Of a stretch of DNA of 64,000 bases, positions 9,550 to 17,895 are shown one piece after another; the stretch's first letter is position 1; the number at the start of each line of letters is the position of its first letter. Origin of the DNA: Chenopodium formosanum (Eukaryota > Streptophyta > Magnoliopsida > Caryophyllales > Amaranthaceae). The notes beneath the pieces were generated by a model. It had not been told where the DNA came from and ran no database searches. It saw only the letters and a list, made by a program, of their open reading frames with translations. The DNA is taken from NCBI GenBank assembly GCA_024500155.1, contig CM044862.1, positions 25,814,501 through 25,878,500 on the forward strand, given 5' to 3'. Made by a program: the position numbers and the translations under genes.

Positions 9550-11056
9550 ATGTCTTTAGCCACTAAAACCTTCACCCAATACTCTCATGAATGGTGTCGA
9601 TCTCTTAATGCTAGAGAAAGAAAAGAATTGGATTTATTTCACTTGGGGGGAATTTATGGCATCAAAGGGGTAGATTTAGACATAGACTTCATACATACCG
9701 CTTTAGAATTTTGGAATACTGATACACATTGTTTCGGAATAGGGGATGATGAAATTAGCCTTTTGCCAGAGGAATTTGGTGCTATCTTAGGCTTCCTGCA
9801 ATAGACCTGGTAGTAATCCCTAGAGTAGATGCATATTACTATAAGTATTTTGAGCGCTTCTTTAATTTGAAGGAAAGGGATTTATCAAAAATAGTAGATG
9901 GCAATGTAGTAAACCTGAAAGAATTCACACGCTATTATTTTGATAAACCGCTTTCTGAATCTTTTCATATATATAGAAGAAGGGTGTTCTTATTTTGCAT
10001 GCTCAATCAATATTGTCTTAGTAGTTGTAAAAATAACGAGGGTCAATCAATTATTACCACTGTACTAGAACAAATTGAATTAGGGAGAAATCTAATGCCA
10101 TTGATTGTTGGAGAGACCATGATTAGCCTAGATGAATTGAAAAGGGACCCAAAAGCACCTCTTCGCGGTTCTCCAATTTTATTACAGGTAGCAAAATAAT
10201 ACTTTTAATTACAGAAATCAAAAAATATATTTTTGTATTGTGATAATAATTTATTTGCATTGCAATTTTTTTACAGATGTCGCTAATGAAGAGGCTAGGA
10301 TTAATTAGCCCTCCGGACGACATTGAAAATTATACTCCCATTTGCTTCGTGAGAAGGAAGAAGCGCATCCCTAAAATTGGGCGCCATGGGTGGAGAAAAG
10401 TCTTTGAATCACATGATTTTACTATCAAGTGGGTCATCCCATGGTGGAAAATAAAAAGGATGGTTGGTGTTAACAAGCAACCTTTCTGCCGTCTCCCAAG
10501 CTTGTCTTGTGTAACATATTATTATCCCTGCAAGGTAAAAAGACAATATGGCTTGCTTCAAAATATTCCTTCCGGAGATCTTCGTCCTCCCTATGAGTAC
10601 CCCGTTTATCAAGAAGTAGATAGATTTGACACTTACTGGAGCGCTAGACCTTTATGGGAAGTGATTACCCAAAAGGTTCCCCCTTCTTTACCTAATGATG
10701 TGAAGAAGTGGTTGTTGAATAAGTCTTCAATTGATCAGGGTAGAACCGATGTGAAGAATCGTCTAGGTGACAGGGTGACACCGGCCAAAGAACGCTTAGG
10801 TGCAAGAATTGAATTCAAAACACCTACAATGCCTAAGAAGAAGAATTCTACTAAAGACAAGGGGAAAAGGAAAGCTACCACCACAGACAAAAAGGTTTGG
10901 GTTGAAAAGAAGCTTAGGGTGCTAGCTAAAGGGGAAACAATCTATTCTAAAATTGAATGTAGGTCCTCTAAAGGATGCCTACTAGCTAAAGTAATGGATG
11001 AAGAGGAGGAAATAGAAAAGAATTGGAAAATAGCAAAGAAGGAAAAGAAAGATTAA
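9550..11056 (+). pseudogene. DUF7745-like gene, antisense inside Tat1
   Basis: Exon 1 begins at ATG 9550. It encodes a helix-rich N-terminus with HEWCRSLNARERKELDLF, then FIHTALEFWNTDTHCFGIG and LLPEEFGAILGF, a pattern typical of the DUF7745 family found in plant repeats. A frameshift near 9795-9805 moves the frame. It resumes with DAYYYKYFERFFNL and GRNLMPLIVGETMISLDELK and ends at ILLQ. A GT-AG intron of 89 bp (10188-10276) joins exon 2 in frame (10277-11056). Exon 2 carries a WV/IPWWKIKRM segment and a Lys-rich C-terminus (KKKNSTKDKGKRK, EEEEIEKN). It has its own TATA-like box and lies between gag-pol and the PMD gene, opposite to gag-pol. Function unknown. Apart from the one frameshift it is open. 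Confidence 0.7.
10188..10276 (+). other. Intron of the DUF7745-like gene
   Basis: Starts GTAGCAAAATAA directly after a CAG codon and ends TTTTTTTACAG before ATG at 10277. It is AT-rich and contains stops, while both flanks are open in the same phase. The homologous gene in Tat2 cannot confirm it because it is deleted there. Confidence 0.6.
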
Positions 11057-11266
11057 AAACAATGCTTAGCTTTAGATTTATTAGATTGTTTATTTAAAGT
11101 TAATTTATTTCAGCCTTATTTAAATTCCATTAACAATGTAGTTTTATTTTATTAATGAAATTTCAGCTTTCAATTAAATTATTACTTTAAATTTATTTTA
11201 TTAAAGCAATGAAAATCGAAAATTTTCCGAAAAATACCGAAATTCGCTCAGATTTTATTACTGAAA
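11057..11266. other. AT-rich spacer between antisense gene and gag-pol 3' end
   Basis: About 210 bp of A/T-rich sequence downstream of the DUF7745 stop with several ATTTATT and TTTAAATT runs. It may hold its polyadenylation region. No gene is seen. Confidence 0.4.
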
Positions 11267-11382
11267 TGGCGCCAGTGATTGCAGTTTGGCGCAAGCTATT
11301 GAGGTCTGGCGCCAGGCGCCAATACCATCATCTGGCGCTAATGGCTTGTGGCTGGCGCCAGACTCTGTTCTACGACGCCAAT
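11267..11382. promoter_or_regulatory. GGCGCC-type palindrome cluster D (between convergent genes)
   Basis: Contains ATGGCGCCAGTG, TCTGGCGCCAGGCGCCAATA, ATCTGGCGCTAATG, GGCTGGCGCCAGAC and ACGACGCCAATAG. It sits between the 3' end of the antisense DUF7745 gene and the 3' end of gag-pol (stop at 11532), so here it does not precede a recognisable start. A short frame overlapping it (11209-11403) is not credible as a gene. Confidence 0.5.
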
Positions 11383-11531
11383 AGCTTTCCGACTTCTTGT
11401 TGACTTATAGTTGATTCTGGAACGCGGAGATGTCGAAAAATAAAGTGGCCGCACCTGTAAAGGGTTGCCTACGTATCCTTTCCTAAGGAATCAGGCCGAA
11501 CGTAGCTCTCTTGAGTGTCCTACTCAAGTAA

Positions 11532-12951
11532 TTATGGGTAGTATTTTTTAAGTTGGTCAAGATTGGTCATGTTAGAGAATTCATTGCCATCCATATCAGT
11601 TAATTTTGCTGCACCACCTGACCGAATTGTTTTGACAATGTAGGGGCCAGACCAATAAGGTCTAAACTTTCCCCTTGGATCTAAAACATTTTTCCTTAGT
11701 GCTTTTATTACCAAATCTCCTATTTTTATATTTCTTGTCTTGACCTTCTTATTAAAATGTCTAGCCATACGAGTTTGATAGCACTGAGTGTGATGTAGAG
11801 CTTCTAGTCGTTTTTCGTCGAGTAGGATCAATTCTTCATATCGTGCCCTAGTCCATTCGACTTCATCAAGTTTACTCTCTAGCGCAATGCGTAGAGATGG
11901 TATTTCTAGTTCGACAGGTTGTACGACATCCATTCCATATACCAAAGAAAATGGTGTATTTCATGTTGACGAACGGATTGACGTGCGATAACCCCACAGT
12001 GCAAAGTGGAGCTTGTCAAGCCAATCCTTATAATTTTCTGTCATTTTCTCGATGATAGTCTTTAAATTCTTATTGGCTGCCTCAACTGCTCCGTTTGCTT
12101 GAGGTCTATAAGGGGACGAATGATGATGTTGGATACCATATTTATGTAGCAATTCTTCACATTCGGCTTGAAAGTGAGTTCCATTGTCACTTATCATTTC
12201 ATGTGGGACTCCATATCGACAAATGATATTTCTCTCGATAAAGAGTGCTACATGTTTTGCAATGAGTTTAGCGTATGATTGCGCTTCAACCCACTTTGTA
12301 AAGTAATCAATTGCTACTAGAATAAATTCGTGGCCTCTTGTCCTTGGGGGAGTGACTTTGCCAATTATGTCAATTCCCCATGTAGAGAATGGCCATGGTG
12401 ATGTGTAGGTTTAGAGCAAAGATGGAGGAACGTGTTGTAAATTGGCATAAATTTGACACTTAGGACATCTTTTCACATATTGATGGCAGTCCCTATTCAT
12501 GGTAGTCCAATAATACCCTTCTCGCATTATTTTCTGGACTAACATTTTGCCATTTACATGAGTTCCACAGATTCCTTCGTGGACCATTCTCATTATTCTT
12601 TGTGCATCCACCTTTCCTACACATAGGAGAGCTCGACCTTTAGGTACCCTTTTATGTAGCTCGTTGTCTATGAGTACATATTGAGAAGCCAAAAGTCTCA
12701 ATGCTCGTATTGCTCTTTTGTCAGCATGAGGAGGGTATTCTCCATTGGTAACATAGTTGAGAATGTCTGTGTACCATGGTTCTTCTTCTTGTTCTTCTTC
12801 TTCGTCTTGGACTGGGTCGTCGTCTTCTATAGCCTGTATATATGTTGGTTTGTGCCTTTTTTCGATAATTAGAGGCATTTGCTCGATATCCGTGGGAATC
12901 CTAACCATTGAGGCTAATCTTGCCAAGGCATCAGCAAATTGGTTTTCTTCT
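11532..12951 (-). pseudogene. Tat1 integrase region of gag-pol
   Basis: The 3' end of Tat1 gag-pol. From 12951 downward it encodes the end of the linker after the second RNase H, then the zinc-binding region (HEGICGTHVNGK ... CHQYVKRCPKCQIYANLQ) and the DDE core with GIDIIG, then ISDNGTHF and GAVEAANKN for the three acidic residues. The C-terminal domain includes YWSGPYIVKTI and ends at 11532 (LDQLKKYYP). All parts share one frame, interrupted by stops at 12411-12413 and 11961-11963. Integrase inserts the cDNA copy into the genome. The upstream half of the protein is 4.26 kb away because the CACTA element split the gene. Confidence 0.9.
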
Positions 12952-12965
12952 CACTAGTGGAAAAA

Positions 12966-13312
12966 TCCTCATCCGTAACGGGCAAAAAGGGGCCATCCGT
13001 AACGGGCAGCGTCCGTTACGTATGCGGCCGTTACGGATGGCCATTGTTATTCGTAACGGGCACTGTCCGTTACGAATAATGGGTTATTCGTAACGGGCAC
13101 TTGAAATGTCCGTTACGAATAACGGATTATTCGTAACGGACATTTCAAATGTCCGTTACGAATAACCCGTTATTTGTAATGGACATTTCATGTGCCCGTT
13201 ACAAATAATCTGTTATTTGTAACGGACATTTCAAGTGCCCGTTACAAATAACCCCGTTATTTGTAACGGACATGATATCTGCCCGTTACAAATAGTGTGT
13301 AACCCAATTTAA
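12966..13312. repeat. CACTA left subterminal inverted-repeat array
   Basis: Alternating TATTCGTAACGGRCA and TGYCCGTTACGAATA half-units separated by short A/T-rich spacers, with a period near 55 bp. Each pair can fold into a hairpin. Later units drift to TTTGTAACGG. Such arrays are where CACTA transposase-type proteins bind in better-studied families. Confidence 0.8.
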
Positions 13313-13569
13313 AAAAAATCCAGCACATGTTGCTGTGCTGGATTAGCTATCTTGCATAAAAATTATAGCACAATTATTTTATTAATTAATTGAGATAAAA
13401 ATATACTTCATATTTATACAATGAGCAAAAAAAAACATTTATTATTGCCTAAATAATTAAAACTAAAAACCTTCTGCTACATTGATTCTTTTTAGTCCAA
13501 AGCTATTTAACTTTTCAATGATCTTCTTAGTCCAAACCTTCTGCTTCATTGATTCTTCTTAGGCCAAAG

Positions 13570-13701
13570 CTATTGCTGCATCAGCTCAATCTCTTGCTGA
13601 AGGCCTCGTACTTGATCTGCAACATCGAATAATATATTGGCCTCTTGAATCAATATAGAGCCAATCCACTGGACAACTGATACAACAATGGATTCTGCCA
13701 T
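13570..13701 (-). pseudogene. Captured N-terminal fragment of a CC-NLR disease-resistance gene
   Basis: An ATG at 13701 opens a 43-codon frame to TAG at 13570. It includes MAESIVVSVVQWIGSILIQE, VADQVRGLQQEIELMQQ and the intervening LFD. This is the start of a plant NLR coiled-coil (Rx-N type) domain, where the pattern MAE..V...V...G.LLIQEA..L..V.DQV..L..EL..M is typical. The frame stops where the full domain would continue (about a third of it is present), and nothing of NB-ARC or LRR follows. It lies in the CACTA element in the same orientation as the thiolase and TRAP-beta pieces, so it is best read as a captured fragment. The frame track did not list it because it is short. Confidence 0.7.
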
Positions 13702-14980
13702 GGTTGTGATCATTCCTTGGTGTTTACCTTATTTTTCCTGTTGATTTCACATAAATGAATCAATATTAAAGATAGTCAATTGTAACTTACAACAAATACA
13801 CACGCATTATAGAGAAAAAGAGAATTATGAGGTGCCTGACAGATCCTACTATAGCAATGAACCTTTTATTTGGGTGAAATTCTTAGATCTTTTCACAATT
13901 GAGGAAAGCTTATTCTTCAAATAACCAGAAAGATACATCAATGAAAGTAAATAATACTTATGTAACCAGAAAGATACAAATGCAATATATCTTATACTTT
14001 GGTAATTCAGGGGTTGTCCTATTTTATGGGTTTTAGGGTTTATCGTCCATGAATTTATTTGCTTCCGCTAGCACTCATAACCGTTACATACTCAATGCAA
14101 CAATGACAATAATTTATTCATATATATGATCGTAGTTTTTCAATATACTAGCTAATGCAGTAATTCATATGACACAATGCAACAGACAGCAGATAGCACT
14201 TTATTCAAAACTTCCAACACACAGCAGATAGAACTTTATCTTCCACAGGTTTTTTTATCACTAGGCCCAATCCTTGCAGTACTGGCAGACATGAACAAAT
14301 TATTTCACACTAAAACTAAAACTAAAAACTAAAATGTCAAAAAAAAGTAAAACCTTAAATCATGAAACTCTTAAACCTTAAAGTCAAATTAGTAATCAGG
14401 TAATGCATTATAATCAATTAATGAATCAAGATCACAAAATTCGGATTCCAGGAAATTCTTAAACTTCAAATCATGTTCATCAGCTAAACACATCAAATAC
14501 TTAAAACTCTGTTATAAATCTTTAATCATATATCATTTTATCCAATTTTTCAATTCAACAATCCAATAACTTTGATGTACAAGGATTCATATAAAAATGA
14601 AACAATCAATCCACAAAACATGAACAAAAAAAAAAGCATAAAAATCGTAAAACAATCTAAAATCCAAATAATCAAACATCAAAATTAAACATGAAAAAAT
14701 TCATCAATTAATCTACTTCATCAGATCTGAACCAAAAACCAATCAAATTACAGAACAAAAACAATTGCAAAAAACAGTCAAACCAAAATCAATTTGAGGT
14801 TATTTTAGTGGCTTCAACTTTACAAAATTAAATTAGCTTTTAGGTTGCACACATGAGGTGTTGAGAGAGAGAGAGAGAGACCTATGCACACAATGTATAA
14901 CTGATTTTTACTTATATAAATCCCCCCTCCCCAAACAGAGCCTAACTCACTTAGTAAGCATTTTCTCTAGTAAAGCCAAA
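13702..14980. other. Non-coding interior of the CACTA element
   Basis: AT-rich, with many short AAAA/CAAT runs and a (GA)n microsatellite at about 14858-14880. I see no recognisable gene fragment here, though intron or UTR sequence of captured genes could be present. Confidence 0.4.
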
Positions 14981-14988
14981 ATGCATAC

Positions 14989-15097
14989 CTGTAGCTCCCA
15001 AGGGATGTCCAAGGGCTATTGCTCCCCCATTAACATTAACTTTCGCTGGATCGAGTTTCATCTTTTTACAACGGTAAACATACTGAGATGCAAAGTC
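14989..15097 (-). pseudogene. Captured 3-ketoacyl-CoA thiolase exon (GHPLGATG region)
   Basis: A 109-bp exon on the minus strand, bounded by an AG acceptor (15098-15099) and a GTATGC donor (14988 down). It encodes DFASQYVYRCKKMKLDPAKV and NVNGGAIALGHPLGATG. The NVNGGAIALGHPLGATG block carries the conserved thiolase catalytic His region, and the form matches plant peroxisomal 3-ketoacyl-CoA thiolase rather than cytosolic acetoacetyl-CoA thiolase. The usual Ala before FASQ is Asp. It is part of a multi-exon capture with introns retained, so it came from genomic DNA and not from a cDNA. Confidence 0.85.
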
Positions 15098-15184
15098 CTG
15101 CATTGAAAATGGATGTTACAAATTTGAGAAATGGTGTAGAAGTCACCAACTGAAAATATGAGGCAGCTTGTTCAGAGTGCTAAC

Positions 15185-15240
15185 CTCATTTATCTCAAAT
15201 AGATTGATATCGTTAAGCTTTAAATCTTGGCCCGAGTTAA
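15185..15240 (-). pseudogene. Captured thiolase exon piece (LNDINLFEINE)
   Basis: Minus-strand frame QDLKLNDINLFEINE followed directly by a GT donor at 15184-15183; the next exon downstream starts DFASQ. In thiolases the two motifs are adjacent (DIDLFEINEAFASQ), which confirms the splice order. The upstream limit of the exon is unclear because an in-frame stop lies a few codons before. Confidence 0.75.
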
Positions 15241-15640
15241 ACATTTATGACTGATGCTCCACAGCTTTTGATCCACTAACAACAATGCTTTGCACCTGTC
15301 AAAAGATGTTTTCTATTTGAGTATCTGTTACTGAAGGAAACTGTAAAATTTGAGATTGCAAGTGAATTTGCATACACCGAGTACTCAATAATAAACTCAC
15401 TATGAAAGAAGAACTAACTATCAATTTGATATCTGACCAACTACTAGTCACAAATCAGATATATGACAAAACCAAAATGGTAAAATTGGTCCAATTCCAA
15501 ACCAAACCAATTCAATTGGGACTGATATATACCTTTTTACATTAAATCATGAAAATCTTCATGATTTGTATCTACTCATATTACTTGATCAGCCCAAAAA
15601 TAATCCTCTGATTAGGCTTGGACATACATATTAAAAAAAA

Positions 15641-15747
15641 GATTGATATCGTTAAGCTTTAGCTCGACATATTTCATTGCAGCAGGAATGGCAAAAGCTG
15701 GGCCAAACCCCATAACAAAAGGATCCACACCAACAGCAGCAAAGCTC
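15641..15747 (-). pseudogene. Captured thiolase exon piece (FAAVGVDP region)
   Basis: Follows an AG acceptor (TTTTAG) and encodes SFAAVGVDPFVMGFGPAFAI then PAAMKYVELKLNDINL, matching the thiolase segment before LFEINE. Its last 21 bases repeat at 15202-15221, so the exon end is present twice, split by about 400 bp. This is a rearranged rather than a simple copy. Confidence 0.8.
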
Positions 15748-16042
15748 CTAAAACACGGGATAAATAGTAGCAACTCAACCTTACAAATAAACTACAGTAT
15801 TTCTCAAACAACAAACTCACAAAATCAAACAAGTGCGGAAAATTTAAGATTAAAATACACAATTGAAACCGAAATTCATTTCCAACACTATTACTTCCTC
15901 TAAATCAACATGCAAACAAAAAACATCAAATACAGAAAACATAATTCAATTATGAAATTCGTAAAAATGGAAATTCAAACGCAAACAAGATCTAAAATCA
16001 TAGCAGAAAATGCAGAATCAATAGAAAAGAGAAAACACATAC

Positions 16043-16230
16043 AAAGATCCACGATTGTAGAGGTCGATAGAAACGGAGATACGTTCGACGCCATTGCTGA
16101 GCTTTGTAAGGGTAGCCTTCTTGTGTGCTACAATAAAAGCTGATTCCGAATCCCCCATTGCTGAGATTGAACATGAAACAAGAATCATAGCGAAAATTAC
16201 AAACCCTAATTGATTTATTGAAGCCGCCAT
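16043..16230 (-). pseudogene. Captured first exon of translocon-associated protein beta (TRAP-beta)
   Basis: Starts ATG at 16230 and encodes a hydrophobic signal peptide (LGFVIFAMILVSCSISAMG), then FIVAHKKATLTKLSNGVERI and SVSIDLYNRG. The HKKATLT...GVERISVSID pattern is typical of plant TRAP-beta (SSR2-type), an ER membrane subunit beside the Sec61 translocon. The exon seems to end at a GTATGTG donor near 16042. Only exon 1 and probably its 5' flank were captured. It lies upstream of the thiolase pieces in the same orientation, so a chimeric transcript starting with an ER signal peptide is conceivable. Confidence 0.8.
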
Positions 16231-16939
16231 TATTGAATTCTCTGAAGTTGCAGATTGAGAATTGAAAGGGGAGAATTTTCGAAATGTGAAGAACGAAAGA
16301 GAAGCGGAAAAATTCCCAAAACTAAGTCATTTAAATCGATTTTCCAAGAAATAAAAACAAAATCCCCAAATATAATTTTAAAATCCAGAAAAATCATAGA
16401 ACTTGATAAAAAAGGGTAACAAGTAACAAAAAATTAAAAGAAATAAGATCTAAGAACCTTGTAAGCGTTGGTTTCCAACGATCTAACCTTTGATTTCTCC
16501 GTGGCCGTTAGTGACTTCTTCCTCTTTTTCGCCTCTTATTTCACTTCCTCCTCTTGGTTTTCAACAATAAACTAGCAAAAATCATCCAAATAAAAATCAG
16601 ATTATAATCTAATTATAAAACCCAAAAATTCTACCAATTTGAATCTAATTGCTACAGATCTAGTAGCAAAAACAAAACATAAATTTTAAAAAAATGCATA
16701 ATCAAGAGGAAAGAGAATATGGAGGTAAGCAGAGGTGGTAAAGAGAGTAAAAGAGAATGAATCTTAAGGAAAGAGAAAGACATTGAGTTCTAAAGAGGAG
16801 AGAGAACGGTAGTGAGTGAGTGAAAGAGAAAGTTAGAGGATGATTTCTGAGGAGAGAGAAAGAGAGGGGAGTGACGACTGAGGAGATGTGTGAAACCCTA
16901 AGTAACTAATGGGCTCATCTCACCAACGCCTGGACCAAT
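16231..16939. other. CACTA interior upstream of the TRAP-beta exon
   Basis: Likely holds 5' flanking DNA of the captured TRAP-beta exon. A minus-strand stretch at about 16440-16560 reads KKRKKSLTATEKSKVRSLET and could be a fourth gene piece, but I cannot place it. The rest is A/G-rich (AGAGAGAAAG). Confidence 0.35.
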
Positions 16940-17198
16940 CATTCGTAACGGGCCCATGATGTCCGTTATAAATAGTATACTATTCGTAACGTGCGGTATT
17001 TTGTCCGTTACAAATATAATAGTATTCGTAACGGACATTATTTTGCCCGTTACGAATACTATTTATTCGTAACGGACACTATTTTGCCCGTTACGAATAA
17101 ATAAGTATTCGTAACGGACACTATTTTGCCCGTTACGAATATCTTAATTGTAACGGGCAAAGCTTTGCCCGTTACAAATAGCCTGTTACGAATGAGAT
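16940..17198. repeat. CACTA right subterminal inverted-repeat array
   Basis: Five or so alternating TATTCGTAACGGACA and TTTTGCCCGTTACGAATA units with spacing near 56 bp, ending beside the terminal CCACTAGTG. It matches the left array in sequence and design. Confidence 0.8.
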
Positions 17199-17215
17199 TT
17201 TTTCCACTAGTGTCT

Positions 17216-17895
17216 CTAGGTAGGTATGTGTATTCTACCTTCTCCAACTGATCGGTAAGAGTTTCTAGATAAGTTTGGTAAGGGGCTAGGCTTTCGCTCC
17301 TTACTTTCCACCTTTTAGATATTTGATTGATAATCAAAGAGGAATCTTAGAATATCCTTAACTTTTTTACTCCCAATGCCAGGGCTGTTTCAAGGCCTAC
17401 CACACATGCTTCATATTCAGCAACGTTGTTGGTAACGTCGAAATCAAGTTTATTGAGATTGGGACGTGTTCTTCTTTAGGTGATACTAGTAGCACTCCGA
17501 CACCACATCCCTTTTGGTTTGAGGCTCCGTCGAAATACAAGGTCCAAGTATCATCTTCGGTGACCATCAAATCTTCATCTGGAAATTCATTGTCCTGTAT
17601 CGGTGTCGAGTCTTCTATTGGAAAGTCTGCCAGAAAGTCTGACACCACAGATCCTTTAATAGCTTTTTGTGGCATAAACCGCACATCGAACTGAGCTAAG
17701 TTGACTATTTGAAATTCGTCCATTGAGTGTTGATTTCTCGAACAGATATTTGAGTGGATCCAATCGGGATACTACGAAAATGGTATGCACCAACATGTAA
17801 TGTCTCAACTTAGTTGTGGCCCATACCAAAGCGAGGCACAATTTCTTGAGTGGTGTATAGCGTGTTTCGTATTCGAGCATCTTCTTACTTAAGTA
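17216..17895 (-). pseudogene. Tat1 RNase H region (end of RT-RNH and second RNase H)
   Basis: Continues gag-pol below the RT. After a TAG/TAA break near 17881 it encodes MLEYETRYTPLKKLCLALVW and LKYLFEKSTLNGR, typical of the first RNase H. A frameshift near 17720 leads to FMPQKAIKGSVVSDFLADFP and YFDGASNQKGCGVGVLLVSP, the start of the additional (archaeal-type) RNase H that marks the Tat lineage. Below 17400 the frame changes again and reads INQISKRWKVRSESLAPYQT before the CACTA junction at 17212. RNase H degrades the RNA strand during reverse transcription. At least two frameshifts disable it. Confidence 0.85.

Larger units (their letters stand above)
12952..17212. mobile_element. Non-autonomous CACTA (En/Spm-type) transposon, 4,261 bp
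   Basis: Begins CACTAGTGGAAAAA at 12952 and ends with the reverse complement TTTTTTCCACTAGTG at 17212. The 3-bp target duplication TCT flanks both ends (12949-12951 and 17213-17215), as expected for CACTA elements. Both subterminal regions carry arrays of inverted CGTAACGG/CCGTTACG units. It has no TNP2-type transposase or TNPA-like gene, so it would depend on proteins from elsewhere. Inside are minus-strand fragments of at least three host genes (NLR, thiolase, TRAP-beta). It interrupts Tat1 gag-pol between the second RNase H and integrase; without it and one TCT copy the flanking codons rejoin in frame. Confidence 0.9.

Noticed and set aside
12966..13312. Regularly spaced repeats resembling a CRISPR array
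   Set aside because: Units alternate in orientation, spacers are not unique, and the array lies at a CACTA terminus in plant DNA with a matching array at the other end.
15643..16143. Plus-strand frames of 77-86 codons in the CACTA interior
   Set aside because: They overlap the recognised thiolase and TRAP-beta exons on the other strand and have no domain.
14989..16230. Functional thiolase or TRAP-beta gene
   Set aside because: Only a few exons are present, rearranged and inside a transposon; most of each protein is missing.
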